Shown in pieces: positions 26,001 through 35,087 of a DNA stretch of 64,000 nucleotides. Source of the stretch: Shewanella sp. MBTL60-007 (GTDB taxonomy: Bacteria; Pseudomonadota; Gammaproteobacteria; Enterobacterales; Shewanellaceae); the NCBI RefSeq assembly GCF_019654915.1, contig NZ_BPET01000002.1:80368-144367 (forward strand), written 5' to 3'. The notes beneath the pieces were generated by a model that worked only from the letters and a program-made list of their open reading frames with translations, was not told where the DNA came from and searched no databases. The position numbers and the translations under genes are program-made. The first letter of the stretch is position 1; each line of letters opens with the position of its first letter.

Positions 26001-26342
26001 TTAGTTTTGCTTTCGTACAAACTTAGACTTAAGCATCATTTGGCCGTGGCCATCAACTTTACAATCTATGTCGTGGTCAGCATCAACGAAACGCTTAATA
26101 ACCGCTTTAGTACCCACTTTCAGTACTAGAGATGTGCCTTTTACTTTAAGATCTTTGATTAGCGTAACCTTGTCTTCTTCAGCCAATAGGTTGCCAACAG
26201 CATCTTTTAAGATGATAGCGTCAGGATCAACGATAACTTCGTTCGGGTTCCATTCATGAGCACATTCTGGGCAAACTAGGTTTGAGCCGTCTTCGTATAC
26301 ATATTCAGACTCACATTTTGGGCATGGTGGCATTGCGCTCAT
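26001..26342 (-). CDS. yjdM: YjdM/PhnA-type zinc-ribbon protein
   Basis: The 113-residue protein has an N-terminal zinc ribbon (CPKC near residue 7, CPEC near 28) and the family-specific core AVGNLLAEEDKVTLIKDLKV, then KGTSLVLKVGTKAVI. It was formerly called PhnA, but the family has no proven role in phosphonate breakdown. The length equals that of E. coli YjdM. It is the first ordinary chromosomal gene right of the ssrA-borne elements and stands alone with its own terminator. Confidence 0.92.
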   Translation of the reverse strand: MSAMPPCPKCESEYVYEDGSNLVCPECAHEWNPNEVIVDPDAIILKDAVGNLLAEEDKVTLIKDLKVKGTSLVLKVGTKAVIKRFVDADHDIDCKVDGHGQMMLKSKFVRKQN

Positions 26343-27190
26343 GGTATATTCTCTTTAATAAGTAATCTACTGAGCCATACTTGATCTGCCACTTGTAAAA
26401 ATGACCATCAATACGACTCGCATTTCAAAGACATATTATAATCAATATTTTGAATATCAGCTAGATTCAAACCCCCATCCTGTGAGCCGGCCTCAATTTG
26501 CTTTTTTCTCGACATGATCTAGGTATCAGTTTTCCCTATCTCGGATTGGTTCAAGTACACAAATCACTTACAAATGATACGCTTCGTTTAAGTTCAGCTA
26601 CCCTTAGTTTGCGCATTTAACAAATGTACAGCACGATAGCAGTGGGCTATTCCCTCCCTCAGCCTTAAGAGCCACATCCAATCCTGCCGAACCATAGAAA
26701 AGTAATAAAGCGAAAGAAAAGGCTTATCGAGACTAAGTCACGATCTTAATTAACACCAAGAGTTTGTTATCGCCGCAGTTAGGATATTGATTTTCTATCT
26801 TGCATAGCTATCTAGACGGGGAAATAAAAAGACCCGCTAAAAGCGAGCCTTAGAGATGAGTGAAAAGCGCGTCGGGGTAGCTATACTGTCACACAGGGTT
26901 ATGCCATATCCCTCGTTGACCGCGCTGTAAGCCCAGAAACTTACGCGGTTGCTGCTCTTAGAACCATGACCTATTGCCTACACAGCCGCTAGCTTATACC
27001 TACTAACACTTACACATCCACTAGTCGACTTCTTCTACCTACTACTTGCAATGGAAATCACTTTCTAAAATACGCTTTTCAATGCTAAGTATAGTCGAAA
27101 TCTCCAACGCCACTAGTCTCTAGAGCCAATATTGATAGATCTAAATGTCCTTTCATACAGCTTCAATATAACCAATATCGACATTATGAC
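26343..27190. other. Intergenic stretch of 848 bases
   Basis: No credible gene is seen on either strand. The only structured part is the possible minus-strand RNA at 26825-27010. The rest is AT rich and without repeats that I can see. It may be old integration scar tissue next to the ssrA locus. Confidence 0.6.
26825..27010 (-). ncRNA. Candidate small RNA ending in an intrinsic terminator
   Basis: Bases 26825-26852 read on the minus strand as a hairpin (GGCTCGC, loop, GCGGGTC with two G-U pairs) followed by five T. Upstream on that strand lie about 150 GC-rich bases with several short stems and no open frame. No coding gene ends here, so a stand-alone transcript is a fair explanation. The 5' end is a guess and no known RNA family was recognised. 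Confidence 0.3.
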
Positions 27191-28021
27191 TTAACCTATG
27201 ATTGTCTTCATATATTGCTTTAACGAGATCCCAAACTGCGACTTAAAACGTTGGCTAAAGCGAGCCTCAGACTGATAACCACAGCGTATCGCTAACTCAA
27301 GCTGAGACAGGGGGGCGCCGTTTTGAGCGCTAAACGATTGCATAATACCTATGGCATATAACATTCTAACTTCGGCCAATATCACTCTAAATGAAGTTCC
27401 CTCTTTGCTTAAATGGCGTATAAAAGTCGCCTGACTCATCGCAAAGTGGTGACAGGTGCTGTCAATCGTATGATTTGCTGCAGGCTCCATCGACAAAAAG
27501 TGACTAACTTGCTCCCTTAGGGTCAAGACATCACTTTCAAACAACCTAGATAACATGCCAAGTTCATTGAGCTGCAAATAAAATGCATCCAAATAACATT
27601 GCTGCACCTCCCGGCTTAAATTTTGCTCAGCCATGGCTATAAGCTGTGAAAAAGCAAAGTTTAGGCTAGTGTTAACGGCTAAAATGGGCGCCGAGGCCAA
27701 GCTCGTAACCCCCTCCTCTCTGTTAGCTATCTGTTTTAAGACTCTCTGTGATGGCAAGGATAGAAAAGAGACTTGTATCGATCGAAACTTGTCCTGATAG
27801 GGCTCATTAATAAAGGTAAGCTCTCGATTAGAAGAGGCAAGTAGCCAGTGGTTACGATCGAATGTCAGAGTTTCTCCCTGCCAAAGCAGAGTCTTAACAC
27901 CTGTTGTTACCGCAATAATGCTCGGCGTATAAACGGGGACGTTTCGTAAAGGCTGAGGTTTTTGCCCATAGAAACGCTCAATCTGAACCAATGATGCCAA
28001 TCTTGCTCTCTCCTCTAGCAC
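27191..28021 (-). CDS. AraC-family transcription regulator
   Basis: The 276-residue protein has a C-terminal AraC double HTH: FAMSQATFIRHLSKEGTSFR, then ELAIRCGYQSEARFSQRFKS and FGISLKQYMK. The N-terminal half is a cupin-like AraC_N domain (TTGVKTLLWQGETLTFDRNH). It lies 25 bases downstream of the PEBP gene's stop and in the same direction, so the two may be co-transcribed. The ligand is unknown. Confidence 0.88.
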   Translation of the reverse strand: MLEERARLASLVQIERFYGQKPQPLRNVPVYTPSIIAVTTGVKTLLWQGETLTFDRNHWLLASSNRELTFINEPYQDKFRSIQVSFLSLPSQRVLKQIANREEGVTSLASAPILAVNTSLNFAFSQLIAMAEQNLSREVQQCYLDAFYLQLNELGMLSRLFESDVLTLREQVSHFLSMEPAANHTIDSTCHHFAMSQATFIRHLSKEGTSFRVILAEVRMLYAIGIMQSFSAQNGAPLSQLELAIRCGYQSEARFSQRFKSQFGISLKQYMKTIIG

Positions 28022-28046
28022 TCATATCAGTTAAATAGGTTAATGA

Positions 28047-28574
28047 CTAACGAACATAAGTTGCAGTCAACACTGCCTTATCTAACGCCATTTTATTAAG
28101 GGTGAACCCAACTACCGCAGGGGAAATATCTGTCGGCAGATCAATTTTAGCCTCAGGTAGCGCCCAAATGGTAAATTGGTATCGATGCATTCCGTCCCCC
28201 TCTGGTGGACATACACCACCGTAACCTGGTTTACCGTAATCGGTTCTGGTCTCATGGCCCGCTTTAAGTTTACCAGATGCACCTTGGGCTAATGAGGTGG
28301 TTGTTGCTGGGATATTGAGTACCGTCCAGTGCCACCAACCACTCCCCGTTGGCGCATCAGGATCAAATGCCGTAATCGCAAAACTTTTAGTCCCTTTTGG
28401 AGCATCACTCCAACTTAGCTGAGGTGATAAGTTGCCACCGCTGCAGCCCATCCCGTTGTACTCAAATTTTGATGACATCAACTGGCCTTCATTGATATCA
28501 CTGCTCGTTAGTTCTAAGGCGTAGCTGTGAGCAGAGAAAGCGATTAAGGCGATAGATAAAGCAAGACGTTTCAT
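28047..28574 (-). CDS. Periplasmic YbhB/YbcL-type PEBP (Raf kinase inhibitor-like) protein
   Basis: The 175-residue product has a signal peptide (residues 1-19, ending SYA) and the full PEBP signature: FDPDAPTGSGWWHW and YGGVCPPEGDGMHRYQFTIW. The bacterial family folds as a phosphatidylethanolamine-binding-like beta sandwich, and its biological role is unclear. The signal peptide points to the periplasm. The AraC gene follows 25 bases later. Confidence 0.92.
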   Translation of the reverse strand: MKRLALSIALIAFSAHSYALELTSSDINEGQLMSSKFEYNGMGCSGGNLSPQLSWSDAPKGTKSFAITAFDPDAPTGSGWWHWTVLNIPATTTSLAQGASGKLKAGHETRTDYGKPGYGGVCPPEGDGMHRYQFTIWALPEAKIDLPTDISPAVVGFTLNKMALDKAVLTATYVR

Positions 28575-28774
28575 TTTATGGTCCTAGATTACTAGTGAGT
28601 ATGGATCTAGTTTAGCCAGAATACCGCACTAAGAAATCACACTAACTATCATTTATTGTCAAGGTTAGCGCTAATTTGACACTTTCTGTATAAAAGACCG
28701 CCCTACTCTGTCAAAATGATGAACCTAATATAAAAGTGCCTCCTCAACTTTTAGCTTTGATACTAGTAAGTCAC

Positions 28775-29497
28775 TTACTTAAGGCTGAAACCTTGGCTCT
28801 CAATATAATCTTGCATAAAGGGTCTGGACTCCTTACTTAAGGTAGCCGTAATTTGCTCCGACCAAGATTTCTGCTTGTTGTTGCGGCTTCTGCTTGCATA
28901 GTAGTTTCTTATATGTTGATCGTACCTCTCAAGCTCTTGCTTATCGAGGCTTTGATAACGTTCTTGATGGACCACTATACTCAGCGGCAGACGGGGTTTC
29001 ATTTCAGGAACTTTGGCACTATAACCTAAGCACATACCAAATAGCGGTAACACATGCTTTGGTAAGCCAAGTAGCTCGGTGACTTGCTGAGGGTTATTAC
29101 GGATCCCGCCAATATAGACACCACCTAAACCAAGAGATTCAGCTGCAAGTAGCGCATTCTGCCCCATGATGCCGGTATCAACCGCTCCAATAAGGGTCTG
29201 TTCGGTAAATCCAAGTTGGGCATCAGGGTGGATCTGTTGATGGCGATTAAAATCGGTACAAAACACCAAAAACTCGGCGGCTGACTCCACATAAACTTGC
29301 CCGCCAGCAAATTCCGCGAGCTTAGCTCTTACATCTGGCAAAGTGACTCTAATAATACTTGAACACTGTATAAAGCTAGAACTCGAAGCGGCATTAGCGC
29401 AGCGCAGAATTAACTCTAGCTTTTCATCTTCAATTTTTTGCTCGGTAAAATGCCTAATCGAACGGTGCTGTAAAATAGCCTCAATAGTTGAATTCAT
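28775..29497 (-). CDS. nfsA: Oxygen-insensitive NADPH nitroreductase, NfsA-like
   Basis: The 240-residue length equals E. coli NfsA. The FMN-binding start ILQHRSIRHFTEQKIEDEKL, the central LLAAESLGLGGVYIGGIRNN and FGMCLGYSA are typical. NfsA reduces nitroaromatics and quinones by two-electron steps using NADPH, usually as a dimer. The gene stands alone, with a 200-base gap to the PEBP gene. Confidence 0.88.
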   Translation of the reverse strand: MNSTIEAILQHRSIRHFTEQKIEDEKLELILRCANAASSSSFIQCSSIIRVTLPDVRAKLAEFAGGQVYVESAAEFLVFCTDFNRHQQIHPDAQLGFTEQTLIGAVDTGIMGQNALLAAESLGLGGVYIGGIRNNPQQVTELLGLPKHVLPLFGMCLGYSAKVPEMKPRLPLSIVVHQERYQSLDKQELERYDQHIRNYYASRSRNNKQKSWSEQITATLSKESRPFMQDYIESQGFSLK

Positions 29498-29800
29498 GCT
29501 CTATTCGCTTCCCTTGCCTATAAATTTAACTTGATTCTCAAACCTCCTACAAAAATCAGACAACCTAAAACTAGTTAGAATTCAAAAACAAATAGAGAAA
29601 GCCGACACGCGAGTATGAGGTTTGAGGCAAAAATAATCGGAACTAGCATCTAAATTATAATAAATCCCTCAAAAGCTTAACTAAAATTAAATGTAATTCA
29701 TACTTATTGACCTGCCCACACTTCAGGACTAGCTTATAAACATGGTATCAAGATCACATTCTGTCATCTCGTTCGGCCATTACATTCATGGAGTATTCTA
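29498..29800. other. Intergenic region between divergent nfsA-like and CBS genes
   Basis: No gene and no clear palindrome seen. The region must hold both promoters. A GGAG ribosome site lies seven bases before the CBS start. Confidence 0.5.
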
Positions 29801-30361
29801 ATGAGAAATCTTGAATTATTTAGTACTGCTTCTATCGATCACCTTATGTGGTCAACCAACGGATATGCCGCCAGGTTAGACTCGCCAGCCCTATCCATCT
29901 TTACTGATTTTGATCACTCCCAGCCAATGGCGGTGGACTCATCAACTAGTGCAATAGATACTGCCGATATCATGGAGAAAACCCATGCCTTTATGCGTCT
30001 TGTTGTCGATAAAGATAATCGATTTCTTGGGGTCGTAACCAAATACGAGTTATCCGATAGCAAGATGATGAAGATAGCGAGCCAACGTTCAACCAATATC
30101 AAAGACTTACAAGTCACCGATGTGATGGTGCCCCGCGAAGACTTGATGGCGCTAGATTACCATCAAGTTACTACAGCTAAAGTGAGTGATATTGTACGTT
30201 CATTAAAAGAAAACGGCTTACACCATATACTGGTTATCGACCATGAGTTGCACCATATCCGTGGACTCATTTCGGCCAACGATGTAGCAAGAAAGCTCAA
30301 TGTACCCATTGATATCCAGCAACCACCATCATTTATGCAGATTTTCAAAGCGACTAAGTAA
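29801..30361 (+). CDS. CBS-domain pair protein
   Basis: The 186-residue protein carries two CBS motifs, one around residues 45-85 (FMRLVVDKDNRFLGVVTKYE) and one around 130-170 (HHILVIDHELHHIRGLISAN), forming one Bateman module. Such modules bind adenine nucleotides and control enzymes or channels. Here no partner domain is fused. The gene is monocistronic with a terminator at 30432. Confidence 0.85.
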   Translation: MRNLELFSTASIDHLMWSTNGYAARLDSPALSIFTDFDHSQPMAVDSSTSAIDTADIMEKTHAFMRLVVDKDNRFLGVVTKYELSDSKMMKIASQRSTNIKDLQVTDVMVPREDLMALDYHQVTTAKVSDIVRSLKENGLHHILVIDHELHHIRGLISANDVARKLNVPIDIQQPPSFMQIFKATK

Positions 30362-30431
30362 GCCCGCTTCAACTGCAACACTGACAGCGCCTTATCTATA
30401 GCCGCTCTAACGATACCCGAAATAAAAACCA

Positions 30432-30463
30432 AAAAGCCTTAGTACGCTAACACTAAGGCTTTT
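30432..30463. terminator. Bidirectional terminator between CBS and EAL genes
   Basis: AAAGCCTTAGT pairs with ACTAAGGCTTT, flanked by A on one side and T on the other. It serves the convergent CBS gene and EAL operon. Confidence 0.85.
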
Positions 30464-30479
30464 GTGTTTAAGAGCGAAA

Positions 30480-31994
30480 TCAGTACAGGTAAGCACTGAG
30501 TTCCTTAATAGGCAATGCCTTTGAATAGAGCCAACCTTGGTGTAGGTTAATCCCAAGTGCTTTCAAGATCTCTGCCTGCTCTTGGGTTTCTACTCCCTCA
30601 GCAATGACCTTAATATTTAACTCTTTCGCAATCGCTATATAAGAGGCAATGAGTGATAACTTACTCACCGCCGTCCCTAGGTGGCTAATAAACTGTTGAT
30701 CGATTTTAAGGTAATCGAAATCCAAGTTTTGTAAACATAAATTACCGCCATAGCCCGTACCTACATCATCGAGCTTTACCTTACAGCCTAACTCTTGACA
30801 CAATTGAATGAACTGCTCAAGTTGCCGCCAATTCTTAATTGGTACCCGCTCGGTTAATTCGAAGCTCAAATACTCTACTGGGTAGCCTTCCTCGACTAAC
30901 TCCCGTAAAAATGAAAGCATCTGCCCTTGCTCGATCTCCAATGCGCTGACATTAATGCTGCACCAACGAATAATATTCGCATCCAATAACTCTCTTAGAT
31001 CTGTCAAAGCCGTTTTAACAACCCAGCGAGTGACCTCAGGCATTATAGGATCTTGTTCAAGTACCTCTATAAACTCTCCAGTATTTCGTACGCTTCCGTC
31101 TGATTTAAACCACCTTAATAGCACCTCAACCCCCACAACCTCTTGGTTTTGGTTATCGAAAATAGGTTGATAAACTAAGTTGAACTCCTTTTTCAGTGCT
31201 TTTAAAAAACGCCTATGCCAATAATATTGCCTTAACACTCCTCTTAGTAAGAGCCAGCCAACAAATAACATACCAAAGGTCAGAACTACACCGACAAGGT
31301 GATGTAACCACAATAAAGCTTTGTTATATAGGTTAAGAGAGAAGCTATAGGTCAACCCCGTGACTTCTGAGTTAAATTGCAGAGTGCTCCAATACGGAAC
31401 ACTTTTGTTTATCCTAAATAATTCATACTGATTATTAGACAGGATTCTTAATGCCCCACAGTAATCACAGTCTTTCAACATTTCTTGTATATAAGGAAAA
31501 ACATCTATACCGATTAACCCGCGATATTGCTCCGTATGTCGCCCTACATAGATGGGTTTCGTTGCATCAAGATTACGACTATTCATCTGCTGATATACAT
31601 AGAGTCCATTTGTCATTGCGCTCCCCACATCATAATAGGGTGCCTGTGGTAATGGAGAGACACCAAGCGCTGAGCAAGCAAACGGTTCACCTAAAAACTT
31701 AACCCAAACAACAACTAAGGTATCTAAAGTTAAGGTATAGTCTTTAAGAGTATCTATTACCTCTTGTGAGCAAGTATTGGCTTTTATCGTTCTCAGCTCA
31801 TTCTCGACAGTTTGTAGGCTACGATTAGCACTCGCTAGGCGCTGACTATAGATGCTATCAAAATCATTAACTCTTACCTCTAGCTTAGTGTACAGCTGAT
31901 ACTCGGTCAGAATGTAAGAGATGACGGCACACAACATTAATGCCGCAATAACCAGCCAAGGCAACACTCTTTTATCGGTTCCATAAGTGACCAT
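30480..31994 (-). CDS. CSS-motif sensor EAL-domain phosphodiesterase
   Basis: I choose ATG 31994, four bases after the upstream stop, with AAGG nine bases before it. Two TM helices (near residues 10-30 and 230-250) flank a periplasmic CSS-type domain with Cys-Ser pairs (NTCSQEVI, PFACSALG), which is redox responsive in E. coli PdeB/C relatives. The EAL domain keeps its catalytic motifs: VEVLLRW, NVSALEI, FELTERV, LDDVGTGYGG, KIDQQF and EGVETQEQ. It should hydrolyse c-di-GMP at the inner membrane. The EVL replacing EAL is a usual variant. Confidence 0.9.
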   Translation of the reverse strand: MVTYGTDKRVLPWLVIAALMLCAVISYILTEYQLYTKLEVRVNDFDSIYSQRLASANRSLQTVENELRTIKANTCSQEVIDTLKDYTLTLDTLVVVWVKFLGEPFACSALGVSPLPQAPYYDVGSAMTNGLYVYQQMNSRNLDATKPIYVGRHTEQYRGLIGIDVFPYIQEMLKDCDYCGALRILSNNQYELFRINKSVPYWSTLQFNSEVTGLTYSFSLNLYNKALLWLHHLVGVVLTFGMLFVGWLLLRGVLRQYYWHRRFLKALKKEFNLVYQPIFDNQNQEVVGVEVLLRWFKSDGSVRNTGEFIEVLEQDPIMPEVTRWVVKTALTDLRELLDANIIRWCSINVSALEIEQGQMLSFLRELVEEGYPVEYLSFELTERVPIKNWRQLEQFIQLCQELGCKVKLDDVGTGYGGNLCLQNLDFDYLKIDQQFISHLGTAVSKLSLIASYIAIAKELNIKVIAEGVETQEQAEILKALGINLHQGWLYSKALPIKELSAYLY

Positions 31995-31998
31995 CCCC

Positions 31999-32727
31999 CT
32001 ATGCCTTAACCGACTGAAAGCAAGTAAAGGGTAATGCGAGTCCCACGCTGTAGTCTGCAGCATCAGCAATTCCCGATAATATAAGAGAGAACCCTCTCTC
32101 CCTCATGGTAAACAGAGAGTCGACGATCTCATTATCTTGTTGCTTCTCTATTGCAATCTGTAAATTTTTACTATCAAACATTAAAAAATCAAACGGATAA
32201 GCGGTCTTTATATTGCTATCAAATTTACAAGCTAAGCAAAACTTAATCCCCGCGTCTCTTAGTAGGTATTTGATATGGGAAGTGTATTGACTCAACTCGT
32301 CACTATGATTTTTGAGTATTATCACCAGCGTCATTTCGAGGCGGCGCAGTGCAGTCGCTAACGCAAGCAAAGCTTTAATGATCTCTGAGTCTAATAAGAA
32401 AATTCGCTCTACAGCTAAGAACAGCTGTGTATTATGCAGGCTAATGTTGCTGTCCTGCTCTAATCGAATGCTAAGAGTCGCTAGCATTCTCTTATATTCA
32501 TTGATATGAGCGAGATAATGCTGTGGTAATGGACGAGACGCTAACTGGCCCTCTAGCCAACTTGACTTAATCTCTACGCCACAAAGTGTTCCCTTACGCT
32601 CAACGATATGACTAACACCGAAATGGTATAAACATGTTTGGTCTGCATCACTTTTTCTATTCAAAGAGCAGCTCTGCTTTAACATTTCATTTTGCTGCAT
32701 ACAACTGTGCTTAAAAAAACAATTCAT
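31999..32727 (-). CDS. Degenerate EAL-like protein, partner of the EAL gene
   Basis: The 242-residue soluble protein has a GVEIKSSWLEG segment where EAL domains have GVEALLRW, and near its end SLILSGIADAADYSVGLALP, resembling the EGVET loop and C-terminal helix. The metal-binding Asp pair (DDFGTG) and ELTE motif are missing, so hydrolysis is not expected. It may bind c-di-GMP or act as a protein regulator. It lies four bases before the EAL gene in one operon. Confidence 0.65.
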   Translation of the reverse strand: MNCFFKHSCMQQNEMLKQSCSLNRKSDADQTCLYHFGVSHIVERKGTLCGVEIKSSWLEGQLASRPLPQHYLAHINEYKRMLATLSIRLEQDSNISLHNTQLFLAVERIFLLDSEIIKALLALATALRRLEMTLVIILKNHSDELSQYTSHIKYLLRDAGIKFCLACKFDSNIKTAYPFDFLMFDSKNLQIAIEKQQDNEIVDSLFTMRERGFSLILSGIADAADYSVGLALPFTCFQSVKA

Positions 32728-33179
32728 CTAAAAAGGTTCTGATTTTATATAAAAATATAGAGCAACTAGCTCAAAGGGAGCGCGAATTTACGCCTAATCA
32801 AGCAGGATTTCAACAACTTTTTTGTATATAAACCAAACAACTTCACAAAATCTTGCAATAGAAAAACTAATGAATAACAACTTTTCTAGTGTCTATGGGA
32901 GCTGCAGGACTTATGGCCCTGCCTTACTCGTAATCAAACAGGGCAATATCATCAACAAAAAGAATCCTTAAAATAAAGGGGGAAACAAACCTAGTGAGTT
33001 CATAGGAATGTCATTACCTCTAAAAAGTGTTCAGCACTGTAGGCTAGCGAAGAAAGCCTAATCCAAATCAGCACCAATAGATTTGCACCTCAAGGTTGTT
33101 TAAGGCTATGCTGGCAGAGTTAGCGTTATGTAGATCTTAGCCTGAAATCATACATTCCTGACCTTTGAGGAGTCGTCCA
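32728..33179. other. Intergenic region upstream of lpxR-like gene and EAL operon
   Basis: AT-rich divergent promoter region without genes. A hairpin TAGGCT/AGCCTA with a 9-base loop lies at 33041-33061. No known operator was recognised. Confidence 0.5.
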
Positions 33180-34178
33180 TTGACCTTCTTATCGAATCCC
33201 CAAGCGCTCAGCAGATCAAGCTTAGCGAGCCTGCTTATCTGTGCCTCCTTTCCAGCCACCGCCGATCAGTGGCTCTTTAGCTTTGATAACGATGTGGTAA
33301 TTGGCCAAGATGGCGACTACTCCAATGGTTTCGTCTTTGGTTGGCAGGTGCTCCCTAAAGCAGACTTTACACAAGCCCCTTGGCCATTTAGTTGGCAAAA
33401 GGCCTTACGCTTTTCAAGCCAAGATAAAACATCACAATGGGGGGCCAAGGTTTACCAAAGGATGTGGACCCCGAGTGAGATTGAACATGATTACGCCCAA
33501 CCCTATGATCGCCCCTACGCAGGCCTACTCGAACTAGAGAGTTTTACTGGTAGTTATAGTGACTCCTTGGCGCAAAAGAATTGGTTCAGTATAGGTGTAA
33601 TGGGCCCAGCATCAGGCGCTCAAACCATGCAGGAACTAGTGCACAAAATTACCCCATCGACACCTCCTAAAGGTTGGCAGTATCAAGTCGAAAATCAATT
33701 CACTCTGCAACTGGCATACGAGGTCGATGCATTGGTATTTCGTCGAGATGCGACCAGTGATAGTCAATGGGAGCTAAGTGGCTATAGTCATACCATGCTG
33801 GGGAACTTCCGCTCTGAAGCAAACCTAGGTTTTACCCTTCGCTGGGGAGATGATTTAGCAGACTCATTTGGTCAACTCAGCAGCCATGCAGGGCATTTCG
33901 GTCAATTCAGCGCTACGGCACGAAAAGGTGGGAGTTGGACGGTATATGCTCGGGCGCAAGCAGGTTATCGCTTTAACGATCTTAGCATAGATGGAGATCT
34001 GCCCTATGATTCCTACGTCCAGATGGAGCATCAACAAGTGAAGGCTAGCACAGGCGTCATTTGGGCATTTCCCACTTGGTCTGTAAGCTGGAGCTTTGAG
34101 ATTTACACGCCAGAGTATCAACCCGATCCAAATCAGTGGCACGGCTATGGCATACTTAGCTACAGCTTCTTGCTATAA
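33180..34178 (+). CDS. lpxR: Outer membrane lipid A 3'-O-deacylase, LpxR family
   Basis: The LpxR/DUF2219 signature is complete: FSFDNDVVIGQDGDYSNGFV near residues 35-55, then PYDRPYAGLLELES, GVMGPASGAQTMQELVHK and GWQYQVENQFTLQ. The family removes the 3' acyloxyacyl chain of lipid A at the outer membrane. I take TTG 33180 as the start because GAGGAG lies seven bases upstream and a signal peptide (ending FPATA) follows directly. The TTG at 33165 has no ribosome site. The C-terminal Phe-type residue is replaced by SYSFLL. Confidence 0.9.
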   Translation: MTFLSNPQALSRSSLASLLICASFPATADQWLFSFDNDVVIGQDGDYSNGFVFGWQVLPKADFTQAPWPFSWQKALRFSSQDKTSQWGAKVYQRMWTPSEIEHDYAQPYDRPYAGLLELESFTGSYSDSLAQKNWFSIGVMGPASGAQTMQELVHKITPSTPPKGWQYQVENQFTLQLAYEVDALVFRRDATSDSQWELSGYSHTMLGNFRSEANLGFTLRWGDDLADSFGQLSSHAGHFGQFSATARKGGSWTVYARAQAGYRFNDLSIDGDLPYDSYVQMEHQQVKASTGVIWAFPTWSVSWSFEIYTPEYQPDPNQWHGYGILSYSFLL

Positions 34179-34217
34179 CCAATGGCTGTCAGGATAAATC
34201 GATAACCTCACAACAGA

Positions 34218-35039
34218 TTAAAAGCTAAAGGCCCAGCCAATTTGTGGGCCTTTCTCGATAAAGTCCATCTCATACTTAACCCCATCGAGCTCACTGTCGT
34301 TACCGATTTGTAGATAACGATAGCCTATCCATACGTTATGCAGATCGCCAAAACGGTATAACGCCGACGCATTAAAGCCATAATCCCTATCGTTATCGCC
34401 ATAGATTTTAGTGTCGGCGCCCACTGAAATCCCCCAAGACTCAGTGACCCAATATCGGTAGGTGACACCGACTAACCAATCAAACAAATGTTCATCGGCA
34501 ATAGGAACTTGAGCATTAATGTTAATAAGGCCTTCATCGCTCAGTGGCTTAACGTTAAGATCGATTTTACTAAAAACATGACGTACACCAGTAAATATAC
34601 GGAAACCCGGCGTCACTTCGTAGCCCGCAAGAAAGTCATTAACCGCTAAATGCATATCGGTTTCTATATTGTGCCCCGGTGAAATAATACCGCCAGTGAT
34701 AGGCCCTGTTATCCCCTCAGTTTGAGTGTCGCTTTTAATCCTTAGATAATTGACTCTTAAGCTATAGAGCCAATCGCCTTTCTGCGCGTAAAGCTCGCCT
34801 ATAACACCAAAATTAAGGTTATCGATGATATTCTTAAACGGCACATCGATATCGACTCGTTCGCTATCGGCTGAAATTGAACCTGAAATATCAGGAGCCC
34901 AAACCATAGGGAAGGCGATTAAATAATTCCACTCATCTTTGCTCTCGTCATACGAGTCAGGCCCAACCTCATACTCTTCACTGGCAAAGGCCGCAGAATG
35001 AAAGAGTAAGATGAGCATTACCAGAGTAAGCTTTTTCAC
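34218..35039 (-). CDS. Outer membrane beta-barrel protein
   Basis: From GTG 35039 (AAGGA nine bases upstream) the product begins VKKLTLVMLILLFHSAAFAS, an ideal signal peptide. The longer frame from 35072 adds 11 basic residues with a poor ribosome site. The mature part alternates polar and aromatic residues in about ten strands (WLYSLRVNYLRIKS, FRIFTGVRHVFSKIDL, VWIGYRYLQIG) and ends in Phe (IGWAFSF), as outer membrane barrels do. Substrate unknown. It lies 16-50 bases after the symporter gene, probably co-transcribed. Confidence 0.8.
   Translation of the reverse strand: MKKLTLVMLILLFHSAAFASEEYEVGPDSYDESKDEWNYLIAFPMVWAPDISGSISADSERVDIDVPFKNIIDNLNFGVIGELYAQKGDWLYSLRVNYLRIKSDTQTEGITGPITGGIISPGHNIETDMHLAVNDFLAGYEVTPGFRIFTGVRHVFSKIDLNVKPLSDEGLININAQVPIADEHLFDWLVGVTYRYWVTESWGISVGADTKIYGDNDRDYGFNASALYRFGDLHNVWIGYRYLQIGNDSELDGVKYEMDFIEKGPQIGWAFSF
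34227..34253 (+). terminator. Terminator of lpxR inside the end of the convergent gene
   Basis: AAAGGCCCA pairs with TGGGCCTTT across a 9-base loop. The hairpin lies within the last codons of the barrel-protein gene on the other strand. The following T run is short. Confidence 0.6.
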
Positions 35040-35087
35040 CAAGAGTGATCCTTGCCGCATACGACTATTCATTTGTTATTCTTACTT

